DNA of 64,000 nucleotides from Gammaproteobacteria bacterium (GTDB lineage: Bacteria > Pseudomonadota > Gammaproteobacteria > Steroidobacterales > Rariloculaceae). The translations under genes and the position numbers were made by a program. How positions within the stretch are numbered: position 1 is the first letter of the stretch; each line of letters opens with the position of its first letter. Under the pieces are notes generated by a model. That model was not told the origin of the DNA and made no database searches. It saw only the letters and a program-made list of their open reading frames with translations. Shown here one piece after another: positions 1 to 9,735 of this stretch. The stretch lies in assembly GCA_017577365.1 (NCBI GenBank), contig PKRJ01000001.1, forward strand, positions 62,001 through 126,000. Direction: 5' to 3'.

Positions 1-1
1 C

Positions 2-1384
2 CTCCTCCACGAGGCCGATCAGCTCTACCGGCGGCACCTGCGAGAGACGCCGAAGGCGATCGAATACTTGAAGCGGCGCGGCATCGACGGCGCGACGGCC
101 GGGCGCTTCGGTCTCGGCTACGCGCCCGACGCCTGGGACACGGTCTTGAAAGCGCTCGGCCGCGGCGACGAGAAGCGCATCGCGCGGCTGCTCGAGGCGG
201 GACTCCTGGTCCGCGGCGAGAGCGGTCGCGTCTACGACCGTTTCCGCGACCGGATTATGTTTCCTATCCGGAATGCACGCGGCGACGTGATCGGTTTCGG
301 CGGCCGGGTGATCGGCGCCGGTGAGCCGAAATACCTGAACTCGCCCGAGTCGCCGGTCTTCCACAAGGGGCGCGAGCTTTACGGGCTCTTCGAGGCCCGC
401 GGCACGCCGGGGCGCCCCGCCGAAATTCTCGTCGTCGAGGGCTATCTCGACGTCGCGAGCCTCGCGCAGTTCGGCGTCGGCCCGGCCGTGGCGACGCTCG
501 GCACGTCGACGACCGCCGATCACGTCCGCCGCCTGACCCGCCTGTCGGATCGGGTCATCTTCTGCTTCGACGGCGACCACGCGGGCCGGAAGGCGGCGTG
601 GCGGGCGCTCGAGACGGTCCTGCCGTTCGCCGGCGGCAAGGTCGAGATCAAGTTCCTCTTGTTGCCGGAAGGAGAGGATCCGGATTCGCTCGTACGCGGG
701 CAGGGTCCGGAAGCCTTCCGCCGCCTGATGGCCGAAGCGCTGCCGCTCTCGACTTTCCTGATCGAGGAGCTAGCGACGCGAATCGACACGAAAGATGTCG
801 ACGGGCGGGCGCGCCTGGTCGCCGAGGCGAAGCCCCTGCTCGCTCGGATCCCGGCCGGCGTCTATCGGGAGCTATTGATCGAGGAACTTGCGCGGCTTAC
901 GGGAATCGAACAGTCGCGTTTCGTCGCACTGCTCGAGCCGCAGGCCGCCGCCCCGACACGCGATCGCCCCGCCGCCCCGCCGCCGCCCCGCAAGGGCCGC
1001 TCCGCGATCGGTCGAACGATCACGCTCGTGCTCCACCACCCCGGGGCCGTGGCGCTCGCGGGTGAGGTCGCGGGGCTCGACGAGGTCGACGAGCCGGGGG
1101 CCGCGCTGCTCCGGCGCGTGCTTGAACTCGCGCGGGAACGCCCCGATCTTAAGCTCGCCGGGCTCATCGAGCGCTTCCGGGACGATCCGGACGAAAGACA
1201 TATCGTGAGACTCGCGGCGGAAGAGCCGCCGCTCGTGGAAGACGACACAGCCGCCGCCGCAGTGCTGCGGGATGCCCTCGAGCGTATCGTGCGGGACCAT
1301 GCCGTCGCCGCGCGGAAGCGAGAGCAGGCCGAGGCGCTGCGCCGGGCGCGGCTCGGTGCCGACGGACGTCGCAACTTGACGTAG
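2..1384 (+). CDS. dnaG: DNA primase DnaG (5' end outside window)
   Basis: DNA primase makes the short RNA primers for replication forks and binds DnaB helicase through its C-terminus. The reading frame is open from base 2, so the N-terminal zinc-binding domain lies outside the window; the TTG at 68 is an internal leucine codon. Visible are the RNA polymerase-like core and the Toprim domain, with the acidic EGYLD motif near base 437 and the FDGDHAG motif near base 570, the metal-binding residues of the family. A proline-rich linker near base 950-1000 precedes the helicase-binding C-terminal region. It lies directly upstream of rpoD, the classic rpsU-dnaG-rpoD macromolecular synthesis order. 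Identification is secure; only the start is missing. Confidence 0.97.
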   Translation, partial: LLHEADQLYRRHLRETPKAIEYLKRRGIDGATAGRFGLGYAPDAWDTVLKALGRGDEKRIARLLEAGLLVRGESGRVYDRFRDRIMFPIRNARGDVIGFGGRVIGAGEPKYLNSPESPVFHKGRELYGLFEARGTPGRPAEILVVEGYLDVASLAQFGVGPAVATLGTSTTADHVRRLTRLSDRVIFCFDGDHAGRKAAWRALETVLPFAGGKVEIKFLLLPEGEDPDSLVRGQGPEAFRRLMAEALPLSTFLIEELATRIDTKDVDGRARLVAEAKPLLARIPAGVYRELLIEELARLTGIEQSRFVALLEPQAAAPTRDRPAAPPPPRKGRSAIGRTITLVLHHPGAVALAGEVAGLDEVDEPGAALLRRVLELARERPDLKLAGLIERFRDDPDERHIVRLAAEEPPLVEDDTAAAAVLRDALERIVRDHAVAARKREQAEALRRARLGADGRRNLT

Positions 1385-1502
1385 AGACTTGAACTAATCG
1401 ACCCGGCTGCCATCACAAAACGTGAGCACGGCATAGCCTAGGCAGGCCGGATTGCGCTAAAGTGCGCTGTTTTTTAGCCGCCCGAACGAGGAACCAGAGT
1501 CT

Positions 1503-3362
<1,860 letters not shown>

Positions 3363-3388
3363 GACGCGCGAAGCCGCGTGTTTCCGCG

Positions 3389-3425
3389 AAGGGTCTGGCC
3401 CGAAAGGGTCAGACCCTTTCTTTTT
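3389..3425 (+). terminator. Rho-independent terminator of rpoD
   Basis: A 13-bp stem (3389-3401 with 3406-3418, one G-U pair) closed by a GAAA tetraloop is followed by TCTTTTT. It lies 26 bases after the rpoD stop. The outer stem halves, GGGTCTG and CAGACCC, recur elsewhere in the window (see findings). Confidence 0.9.
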
Positions 3426-3431
3426 GCGCGC

Positions 3432-3857
3432 TCAAACGTCAACGTCGTCGACGTCGACCTGCCCGGTCAGGCGCCGCCGCACGTGCGACCACGAGAGACC
3501 GAGCGCGAGCAGCCCGGAGAGACAGATCAACGCGATCCAGGTGATCTCGCTCCGCTGGTCGAGCGTGAGCCAGCCCATGCCGATGAGGAACCAGATCAGC
3601 GTGCCGAAGAAGGCCGCGCCGATCAGCATTCCCCACAGGCCGAGCGAGCGAGTCGTCGCGCGGAGCAGAATGGCCCAGCCCGCGAGCACGACGACGCCGG
3701 CGAGCGCATGCGCCGGGCCGAGGCGGCTGTTCACGAACGACTCTTGCAGCCAATGGATATACGAAAAGCGCGTTGGATTGAACGTGAGCAGAACGAGGAC
3801 GGCGGAAAACGCGAGGCGCACGAGAAAGCTGCGCAAGCCGAAGCGGTGGACTGCCAT
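3432..3857 (-). CDS. small membrane protein, DUF6524-like
   Basis: A 141-residue integral membrane protein with about four hydrophobic helices, an N-terminal MAVHRFGLRSFLVRLAFS stretch and a C-terminal charged tail (SWSHVRRRLTGQVDVDD). The pattern, including the phrase NPTRFSYIHW, is what I remember of the DUF6524 family, small uncharacterised proteobacterial membrane proteins. The open frame extends upstream to 4028, but the extra 57 residues are rich in Arg, Pro and His and do not look like a membrane protein, so I chose the ATG at 3857 just before the first helix. It converges on rpoD and ends just beyond the rpoD terminator. Function unknown. Confidence 0.72.
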   Translation of the reverse strand: MAVHRFGLRSFLVRLAFSAVLVLLTFNPTRFSYIHWLQESFVNSRLGPAHALAGVVVLAGWAILLRATTRSLGLWGMLIGAAFFGTLIWFLIGMGWLTLDQRSEITWIALICLSGLLALGLSWSHVRRRLTGQVDVDDVDV

Positions 3858-4037
3858 GCGGAATTCCTGACGGACGCGGATGCCTGCGGACCGAATCGCG
3901 CCCCATGGTAGCCATGGCCTCGGATCATGGGAAGCGCACGCGAGCGAAGCCGCATGGCCGACCGTTACGTATGCCGCCGTAGGCTTCAGTTGGTGATGCT
4001 CGCGCCCGTCACCCGGGACCGGCGGCAACGCGTCGCC

Positions 4038-4364
4038 TCACGCGGAAATGAGCTCGTCGAATCGCCCGATCAGCCGCAGCAATTCGCGGCCGTGCGAATT
4101 GCCCGACACGAATTCCTCGGCGTACGGAAGGATCGCGCTCGTCCGCGGCAGCTCCTCGTAGTTCTCGAGGATCTCCCGCATCCTTGGAATCATCATCCAC
4201 TGCACCCACTGCAGGAACGTCAGCGTGTCGCAGCAGAACGGCTCGGTGCTCTCGAGCAGGTGGGCGGGCGGCGGCTCGGTCTCCCATTGATCCGCCTCGC
4301 GCATCGTCGCTTCGAGCTTGTCGATGACGACGCGAAGTGCCGCGCGGCGCGTGTGATCTTCCAT
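4038..4364 (-). CDS. YqcC family (DUF446) protein
   Basis: A 108-residue soluble protein resembling E. coli YqcC. The family signature is a segment in which an FxxDTL phrase is followed by LQWVQWMMIPRM; here it reads EPFCCDTLTFLQWVQWMMIP in the middle of the protein. The family is all-helical and its role is not established; in enterobacteria it sits beside the tRNA pseudouridine synthase gene truC. The ATG at 4364 gives the usual family length, whereas the upstream candidate at 4412 adds 16 atypical residues. It lies divergent from the intron-containing tRNA. Confidence 0.8.
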   Translation of the reverse strand: MEDHTRRAALRVVIDKLEATMREADQWETEPPPAHLLESTEPFCCDTLTFLQWVQWMMIPRMREILENYEELPRTSAILPYAEEFVSGNSHGRELLRLIGRFDELISA

Positions 4365-4473
4365 AGGTCCATTCTCACGGCACGGCGTGCCGTCGACAAC
4401 TCGAACGGGCACTCGCCCGAGTGCCGCGCGGGCGGACCGCCCATGCGGTTGATGGTAGACTACCGGCCGGGTT

Positions 4474-4812
4474 GGGCCCGTAGCTCAGTTGGTTAGAGCA
4501 GGGGACTCATCGAAAGGTGCCTTCGCGGTGAAAGCCGCGAAGTGGACGGGATGAATTCAGGGAAACCGTAGCGCACCCGCGCCGGCAACCCTGAGCCAAG
4601 CCGGCGGTGCACCGCCGGAAGGTGCAGAGACTACCTGAGAGCTCGGAAGCGCAGGCTACGCCCGCTTTCGAAAGCGCTCTTAATGACAGGCTCGAGCGTC
4701 CCGCACCCTACCGGGCGAGTCGCCCGCGGGTGAAGAGATAGTCCACTCCCGCCGGAAACGGCGGAGCGAGTGAATCCCTTGGTCGTAGGTTCGAGTCCTA
4801 CCGGGCCCACCA
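4474..4812 (+). tRNA. tRNA with CAU anticodon (probably tRNA-Ile2), interrupted by a group I intron
   Basis: The 5' exon (4474-4510) and 3' exon (4773-4812) join into a normal cloverleaf: acceptor stem GGGCCCG/CGGGCCC, D arm with AGCTCAGTTGGTTAGAGC, anticodon stem GGGGA/TCCCT around loop CTCATAA, T arm GTAGG-TTCGAGT-CCTAC, and an encoded CCA. The anticodon is CAU. The variable loop and anticodon-stem context resemble E. coli ileX, so I favour the isoleucine tRNA whose C34 TilS converts to lysidine; elongator tRNA-Met is the alternative. The gene is split between U36 and A37, immediately 3' of the anticodon, by a 262-nt intron. Splicing is required for a functional tRNA. Confidence 0.93.
4511..4772 (+). 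ncRNA. group I self-splicing intron in the tRNA anticodon loop
   Basis: The intron folds to the group I pattern by eye. P1 pairs exon CAU plus C4511 with GGUG (4516-4519) around a GAAA loop, with the expected U-G wobble at the 5' splice site. P2 is CUUCGCGG/CCGCGAAG (4521-4528/4535-4542). P3 is CGGGAUG/CGUCCCG (4547-4553/4697-4703). P4 is CAGGG/CCCUG (4558-4562/4589-4593), with P5 inside and P6 at 4601-4618. P7 is GACUA/UAGUC (4629-4633/4739-4743), and P8 lies within 4704-4732. P9 ends at the terminal G4772. The conserved P, Q, R and S elements are visible (GUGCAGAGACUA, AAGAGAUAGUCC). No homing endonuclease frame is present. The insertion site matches the known Azoarcus tRNA-Ile(CAU) intron. 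Confidence 0.93.
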
Positions 4813-4836
4813 TCCCCGCGCCTGCCGCAACGCCCG

Positions 4837-5067
4837 TCACGTGATGATCTCCATCACGTACCGAAGTCGATTCGAGCCACATTGAGGACAAATCAGTTGC
4901 TCGCTTCGCGAAACCGGGCCACCGCAAACTGGACACTCATTCTCTACCGGCTCTGCGTTATGAGCGCACTCCAATGTGACGAAGCCTCGGCAGGACTTAC
5001 ATTGAAAACCGATGCTTTCAGGGTTTCTCGACAAGACATCGACCGCGTCGCTAGTGCTGGTAGTCAT
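4837..5067 (-). CDS. small zinc-ribbon protein, function unknown
   Basis: A 76-residue frame with three CxxC pairs (CKSC, CPVC, CPQC) and an additional isolated Cys, a spacing typical of small zinc-ribbon proteins. Regular cysteine knuckles in so short a frame argue that it is real, and the overlapping plus-strand frame has no such pattern. No clear Shine-Dalgarno precedes the ATG at 5067. It is convergent with the tRNA gene and ends 24 bases from it. I do not recognise a named family; nucleic-acid binding or a chaperone-like metal site would be guesses. Confidence 0.55.
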   Translation of the reverse strand: MTTSTSDAVDVLSRNPESIGFQCKSCRGFVTLECAHNAEPVENECPVCGGPVSRSEQLICPQCGSNRLRYVMEIIT

Positions 5068-5211
5068 TGCGACCGTATGGGGAAGCTGGTGGGCGCATCG
5101 TTGAGCCCGACGCTGGATCGTTCATGATCTGGTAATACACAGGCAGCCGGGATTATGCGACGATGCTCACTCCGTCGGCACAGTGCCGGGTCAATTTAGG
5201 GGGAAACAATA

Positions 5212-5601
5212 GTGAAAATAAGACAGTCGGCTGTCGCCGTCGCGCTAGCGGTCCTCTCTGGGTACGCCCTTGCAGACGGCGTCGACGGTACGTGGGTTGC
5301 GAACGTCGATAGCCCGATGGGCGCGATCGAGGTTCAATTCATTCTGGCCGCGAACGGCCCGGCGCTGACCGGCACCGTCGCCGCCGGCGGAATGCAGATA
5401 GGCTCGATCACCGAAGGCAAGATCGACGGCAACGACGTTGCGTTCAAGCTGCCGGTGATGGGGTTCGACGGCGGTCCAGGCTTCACGATCGCCTACGAGG
5501 GCACGGTGAACGGCGACGAGCTGAAGCTCGTGAGCACGTTCGAAGGCGGCCCGACCGGGGAGCCCATGGTCACCGAGATCACGGCGAAGCGCATGAACTA
5601 G
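5212..5601 (+). CDS. small secreted protein, function unknown
   Basis: A 129-residue protein with a signal peptide (KIRQSAVAVALAVLSGYALA, cleavage after ALA) and a mature part of alternating polar and hydrophobic residues (DGTWVANVDSPMGAIEVQF, then TGTVAAGGMQIGSI and DGNDVAFKLPVMG). This is the usual look of a small periplasmic beta-barrel of lipocalin-like or DUF1080-neighbour type. Translation starts at GTG 5212, preceded by TAGGGGG about nine bases upstream. It stands alone and converges on the serpin gene. The recurring SPMGAIEVQF and TITEGKIDG-like phrases are seen in annotated hypothetical proteins of many soil bacteria; no biochemical role is known to me. Confidence 0.75.
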   Translation: MKIRQSAVAVALAVLSGYALADGVDGTWVANVDSPMGAIEVQFILAANGPALTGTVAAGGMQIGSITEGKIDGNDVAFKLPVMGFDGGPGFTIAYEGTVNGDELKLVSTFEGGPTGEPMVTEITAKRMN

Positions 5602-5660
5602 CCGGGCGACGTCCAGGCGGCACGCCGCACTGCTGCGAAGGCGGCGTGTCGCTGCGCTCG

Positions 5661-5692
5661 GGGTCAGAAACGTTCCTTATTCGCTCTGACCC
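5661..5692. repeat. inverted repeat GGGTCAGA/TCTGACCC at the serpin 3' end
   Basis: GGGTCAGA at 5661-5668 and TCTGACCC at 5685-5692 enclose 16 bases and span the serpin stop codon. The same 8-mer forms the rpoD terminator stem and the palindrome at 22702. No T tract follows on either strand, so I do not call it an intrinsic terminator. Confidence 0.5.
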
Positions 5693-6993
5693 GTCAGCAC
5701 CGTGCCGGTGCAGGTGCTGACGAGCGATCGCGCTCCCCGGTCCTCGGCCGTCGGATCGCCGACGAGCCCGACGAACAGCACGGTGCCGGAGAAGCGCTCG
5801 CGGATCGCGAAGATGAACGGACGGTCGGCGACGAAGGCGTTGAAGGAGACGACGCCGATGCCGACCGACGTCGCCGCCGCGGCGCGCGTGCCGCGCTCGT
5901 CGATCTCGACGCGCGTCTTCTGACGCACGAAGTCGATGCACATTTGCCGGCCGAGCGGCGACAGAGGTGTGAAATCGGCGCCTGGAGTGAACGCAGGCTC
6001 CATGCCCATCGCGATCAGTGTGTCGTTCAGGTACGTATCGAACGTCAATGTGACCTTGGGTAGCGACAGCAGATCGATCCTGCCCGGGGCGAGCGCGTCG
6101 ACGATCTCGTTCCAGCGGTCCGCGTCGAGGTTCGCGAGAAAGTCGCGCGCCGAGGTGCCCGGCTGCGGCAGAACGATCACCATCGCGAACCCGCCGTCGC
6201 CGTAAGGCAGCTCGACGGCCGAGTACGACGCGTCGCCGCCGCGCGGCATCTCGACGTTCCGCAGCGACATCATATCGACCTCGACCGTCGAGCCGTCCTC
6301 GCGCTGAAAGGCCGCCCGCCTCGTCTCCTCGGGATCGAAGGACGTGGTCCAACTGCCGTCGAAGAACACGGCATTCGTGAGCAGCATCACGAGCGACGGA
6401 TCGAGCGCGTCGACGATGCCGTCGATCATCCCTTTCGTATTCTCCGCGACCCAGTCGTTGATCGTCGTCACGGCCGACGGGTCGGAGAAATCCATGGAGC
6501 CGACGCGAGCGTCGAAGGCCGCCGTGACCGCTTGCAGGAAAGCGTGCTGAAACGGCACCTCTTCGTTCGCCCACACCGCGTTCGCGATCTCGAGCCGGAC
6601 GTTCGGGTCGCGCTCCGCGAGAAGGTCGATCAGCTCTCGATACCCGCCGTTGATCTCCGCGCGCGAAAGCGCCCCGAATCCGAGCGCCTCGCGCATGGCG
6701 TCGAACGTCGCGCCGCCCGCGCCGTTCATCGCGATGCCGAGCGCCATCGACGCGCCGAGCGGAGACAACACGATGTTCGGCCGCTCCTCCGCCTCCGCCG
6801 TGCGCGCCGCAAGCTCGAAGCCGAAGCGGAGCGAAGCGCCGACCACGGCCTCCTCGCTTCGCGTCAGTGCGCGAGGCGGGCTGGCGTCGGGTGCAGCCGT
6901 GTCCGCGAGATCGCCGCCTGCGCCATCGGTGCTGCAAGCGGTCATCGCCGCGACACCCACGGCTCCGGCGACGATTCGAAACCATGCGCTCAT
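5677..6993 (-). CDS. secreted/lipoprotein inhibitory serpin
   Basis: Serpins are suicide inhibitors of serine or cysteine proteases. The 438-residue protein has an N-terminal export signal ending in VAAMTAC, which resembles a lipobox with Met in place of Leu, so it may be a lipoprotein. Serpin hallmarks follow: LTNAVFFDGSWTTSFD, LPKVTLTFD, and FVADRPFIFAIR in the C-terminal strand. The reactive-loop hinge ERGTRAAAATS (from residue 366) has small residues at P12-P9 and Thr at P8 and P14, the pattern of inhibitory rather than non-inhibitory serpins. Counting from P8 puts Val382-Ser383 at P1-P1', suggesting elastase-like targets. The frame opens further upstream to 7233, but ATG 6993 has a GGGGG ribosome site and starts at the signal peptide. 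Confidence 0.93.
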   Translation of the reverse strand: MSAWFRIVAGAVGVAAMTACSTDGAGGDLADTAAPDASPPRALTRSEEAVVGASLRFGFELAARTAEAEERPNIVLSPLGASMALGIAMNGAGGATFDAMREALGFGALSRAEINGGYRELIDLLAERDPNVRLEIANAVWANEEVPFQHAFLQAVTAAFDARVGSMDFSDPSAVTTINDWVAENTKGMIDGIVDALDPSLVMLLTNAVFFDGSWTTSFDPEETRRAAFQREDGSTVEVDMMSLRNVEMPRGGDASYSAVELPYGDGGFAMVIVLPQPGTSARDFLANLDADRWNEIVDALAPGRIDLLSLPKVTLTFDTYLNDTLIAMGMEPAFTPGADFTPLSPLGRQMCIDFVRQKTRVEIDERGTRAAAATSVGIGVVSFNAFVADRPFIFAIRERFSGTVLFVGLVGDPTAEDRGARSLVSTCTGTVLTGQSE

Positions 6994-7232
6994 TCGGCCC
7001 CCGCTCGCGACGATGAATTCTTCGAGAATAACCGCGGCCGGCGACGAATCTGTATGGATTTCTCGGTCGATTTGTCTTCGGGCGTATACTGCCGCCGGCC
7101 GAAACATACGTAGAAGCGGCAATTGCGACCGTCGGCGGCCGGTTGATAGCGTCGGCCGCGCGCATACCATTGCGCACGATCGGCCGGCGCCGGCCGGCGC
7201 TGACGATCCGAGTCCGTAGAGGGAGAAAACCA

Positions 7233-8798
7233 ATGACCGATGAGATGGACGGCATCGATCGCCGTATATTTCTCAGGGCGGCGGCCTTGGGCGCCGTGGT
7301 AGTCGGCGCCGGCGGCCTGCAGCGGACGGCCTTGGCGCAAGCGCAAGCCGAATCGAGCGCGCCGCCGCCGCGAGCGAGACCGGGGGGAGGCGCGAATTAC
7401 GCTCCGATTCGAGCCGAGGTCGAAGTTCGGGACTGCGAGATCGAGGGCAAGATCCCGGACGACCTGAACGGCGGTTTCTACGCGACGGGTCCCGACCCGC
7501 AATACCCGCTCGCTCCGGGCAATATCGTGTTCGACGGCGAAGGCCACGTCCGGATGTTCCGGATCAAGAACGGCCGCGTCGATTACAAGACCCGCTACGC
7601 GAAGACGGAGCGCTACGTCGCGCAGGACAAGGCCCGGCGAAATCTTTTCCCGATGTACCGCAATCCGGCGCTCGACGATCCGAGCGTCAAGGGCCTGAGC
7701 CGCAGCACGGCCAATACGCACGTGCTGAACTTCAAGAACTATATCCTCGCGCTCAAGGAAGACAGCCCGCCTTGCGCGCTCGACATCAATACGCTCGAGA
7801 CGGTCGATCCGGTGTTCACGTTCGGCGGCGAGCTGCCGCGTGACCGGCCGTTCACCGCGCACCCGAAGATCTGCTCGCAGACCGGCAACATCGTCGCGTT
7901 CGGCTACGAGGCCGAAGGCTTCGGCAGCGACGTCGTCGCGGTGTTCGAGATCGACCAGCAGGGCAAGAAGGTCTGGGAAGCGAAGATCAAGGTCCCGTAT
8001 GTCGGCCTGTTGCACGACTTCGCGGTGACCGAGAACCACATCGCGTTCTTCGTCGTTCCGCTCGCGATCGACCACGAGCAGATGGCGCGCGGCGGCATTC
8101 ACTGGTCGTGGGACAAGACGAAGAAGACGTATCTCGGCATCATGCGCCGCTACGGCGACGGCAAGGACATCCGCTGGATCGAAGGCCCGACCCGCAGCGG
8201 CACGCACACGATGGGCGCGTTCGAGGACAACGGCACGCTCTACTTCGATACCGAGATCACGGCCGGAAACCCGTTTCCGTTCATGCCGAACAAGGACGGC
8301 TCGCCGCCGGACTACGAGGCCTCGAGGAGCTATATCCACCGGCTCACGGCGAAGCTCGACGGCCCGAACAAGAGCTACGGCATCGAGAAGATGTATCCGC
8401 TGATCGCACCGCTGCCGCGGCAGGACGATCGCTACAACACGATGCCGTACCGCTACGGGTACATGGCGTGCCCCGACCCGAACGAGGCCGACCGTGCCAA
8501 GGCCGGTGCCTGCTACGCCCGCGTCGACAACTCGACTCGGACGTTCAAGCTCTACAACTTCGGCACGAACGTCGGTCTCGGCGAGCCGGTCTTCGCGCCG
8601 AAGAGCCTCGACGCGCCGGAAGGCGTGGGCTATTTGCTCGGCGTCGCGTGGCGTCTCGACGAGAACCTGCGCTCGGACCTCGTGATCTTCGATGCCGAGC
8701 ACATCGACGAGGGACCGATCGCGATCGTGAAGCTGCCGGTCCAGGCCTCGCCGCAAGTCCACGGATGGTGGGTACGCGAGGATCAGTATCCGACCTAG
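7233..8798 (+). CDS. Tat-exported carotenoid oxygenase (RPE65/CCD family)
   Basis: Members of this seven-bladed propeller family use a non-heme iron held by four histidines to cleave carotenoids or phenylpropanoid stilbenes. The 521-residue protein starts with a twin-arginine signal (RRIFLRAAALGAVVVGAGG). Candidate iron ligands sit at H210 (TAHPKI), H261 (LLHDFAV), H325 (GTHTMGAF) and H510 (VHGWWV). The early motif DLNGGFYATGPDPQYP and the FDGEGHVRMFRI motif are typical of the family. ATG 7233 is preceded by AGAGGGAGA; the longer frame from 7143 would bury the Tat signal. It is divergent from the serpin gene and ends in a strong terminator. The substrate is not predictable, but export is unusual and suggests an external or periplasmic aromatic or carotenoid substrate. 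Confidence 0.92.
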   Translation: MTDEMDGIDRRIFLRAAALGAVVVGAGGLQRTALAQAQAESSAPPPRARPGGGANYAPIRAEVEVRDCEIEGKIPDDLNGGFYATGPDPQYPLAPGNIVFDGEGHVRMFRIKNGRVDYKTRYAKTERYVAQDKARRNLFPMYRNPALDDPSVKGLSRSTANTHVLNFKNYILALKEDSPPCALDINTLETVDPVFTFGGELPRDRPFTAHPKICSQTGNIVAFGYEAEGFGSDVVAVFEIDQQGKKVWEAKIKVPYVGLLHDFAVTENHIAFFVVPLAIDHEQMARGGIHWSWDKTKKTYLGIMRRYGDGKDIRWIEGPTRSGTHTMGAFEDNGTLYFDTEITAGNPFPFMPNKDGSPPDYEASRSYIHRLTAKLDGPNKSYGIEKMYPLIAPLPRQDDRYNTMPYRYGYMACPDPNEADRAKAGACYARVDNSTRTFKLYNFGTNVGLGEPVFAPKSLDAPEGVGYLLGVAWRLDENLRSDLVIFDAEHIDEGPIAIVKLPVQASPQVHGWWVREDQYPT

Positions 8799-8813
8799 TC
8801 GATCGTGATCGAA

Positions 8814-8853
8814 CCGCGCCGCGAGGTCATTCCGCGCGGCGCGGTTTTTTTTT
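8814..8853 (+). terminator. Rho-independent terminator of the carotenoid oxygenase gene
   Basis: A 10-bp GC stem, CCGCGCCGCG (8814-8823) with CGCGGCGCGG (8835-8844), is followed by nine T residues. It lies 15 bases downstream of the stop codon. Confidence 0.93.
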
Positions 8854-8939
8854 CGTGCGATCGGCGCGGGCGTTCTAGCCCGCGCCGCGTGCAGTCGTTC
8901 GAATGACGCGCAAGGACGCGTGACGATCGTCGGACGTCA

Positions 8940-9563
8940 CTAGCGGCCGAGGCGCCAACCGAAAGTCAGGCCGAGAACGACGGGATCGATTTCGACCGTG
9001 CCCAGCGAAGCGCCGGAAAGCTTCGCGTCGCTGTCGATGTCGATCCACCGCGCGTCGATACCGAGAATGAGGTTCTCGCCGATATCGATGTCGAGCCCGA
9101 GCTGCGCGGCGAGACCGAACGACGGATCGAGCGAGAGATCCTCGGCCGCGAGCGGGCCAGTCGTGTCCTCGTCGAAGAAGACCGTCGCGTTGACGCCGAT
9201 GCCGGCATAGGGCCTCACGCGGCGATCCGGCGAGAACGCGTACTGCATCGTCACCGTCGGAGGCAGATGCTTCACCTCCGCAACCTTCGCGCCGCTCGCT
9301 TTCAACGTCACGTCGTGACTGAACGGCAGCGCGCCCAGAATCTCGACCGCCCAGCGCGGCGTGTAACGATACGTGGCGCTGAACGTCAGGCTTTCGCCGG
9401 AGTCGACCGAGACGACGTCGTGGTTGTTCGATTTCGGATCGACGTAGTGGGCTCCGACCCGTAAGGTCCAACCGCTCTCGTCCTGTGCAAGTGCGCTGCC
9501 GGCGGCGACGAGCGACGCGATGCAAACGGCGGCGGCGATGCTGCCCTTCCTTAAGCCATTCAT
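8940..9563 (-). CDS. ompW: OmpW family outer-membrane beta-barrel protein
   Basis: OmpW is a small eight-stranded outer-membrane barrel with a hydrophobic lateral channel. The 207-residue protein has a Sec signal (IAAAVCIASLVAAGSALAQ). The mature start WTLRVGAHYVDPKSNN is the family motif, followed by GESLTFSATYRYTPRWAVEI, PPTVTMQYAF, RPYAGIGVNATVFF, and a C-terminal strand ending in LTFGWRLGR; a terminal Arg rather than Phe is slightly unusual. It is divergent from the FNR-type regulator gene, with an FNR-like box 69 bp before its start codon. In E. coli ompW is an FNR target, which fits oxygen control here. Confidence 0.93.
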   Translation of the reverse strand: MNGLRKGSIAAAVCIASLVAAGSALAQDESGWTLRVGAHYVDPKSNNHDVVSVDSGESLTFSATYRYTPRWAVEILGALPFSHDVTLKASGAKVAEVKHLPPTVTMQYAFSPDRRVRPYAGIGVNATVFFDEDTTGPLAAEDLSLDPSFGLAAQLGLDIDIGENLILGIDARWIDIDSDAKLSGASLGTVEIDPVVLGLTFGWRLGR

Positions 9564-9631
9564 CGTCTTTCCACTCCTTGAAGCAGGCGTGAGTCCGCGG
9601 ATCAGACTAGCGTCCGCTCGAGGAGCGGCGG

Positions 9632-9645
9632 TTGATCCTCGTCAA
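9632..9645. promoter_or_regulatory. FNR/Crp-family box TTGATcctcGTCAA
   Basis: A near-perfect match to the FNR consensus TTGAT-N4-ATCAA with one mismatch in the right half. It sits between the divergent ompW (69 bp from its ATG) and the adjacent FNR-type gene (91 bp from its ATG), so it may serve both, including autoregulation. Confidence 0.7.
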
Positions 9646-9735
9646 CCGCAGGGCCGTCGACGCATACGCAATTGCCGAACAAGCTGCGGAAAATCGCTAT
9701 TCCGACGCCTCCTCGCGGCATCTATCGTGCGCACG

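Noticed and set aside
1454..1475. GCGC-taaagt-GCGC followed by TGTTTTTT between dnaG and rpoD
   Set aside because: A four-base-pair stem is too weak to call an intrinsic terminator, though it could be a processing or attenuation site.
4631..4936. Minus-strand frame over the intron and tRNA 3' exon containing GPVGLEPTT
   Set aside because: This peptide is the well-known false translation of a tRNA T-arm; the bases belong to the tRNA and intron.
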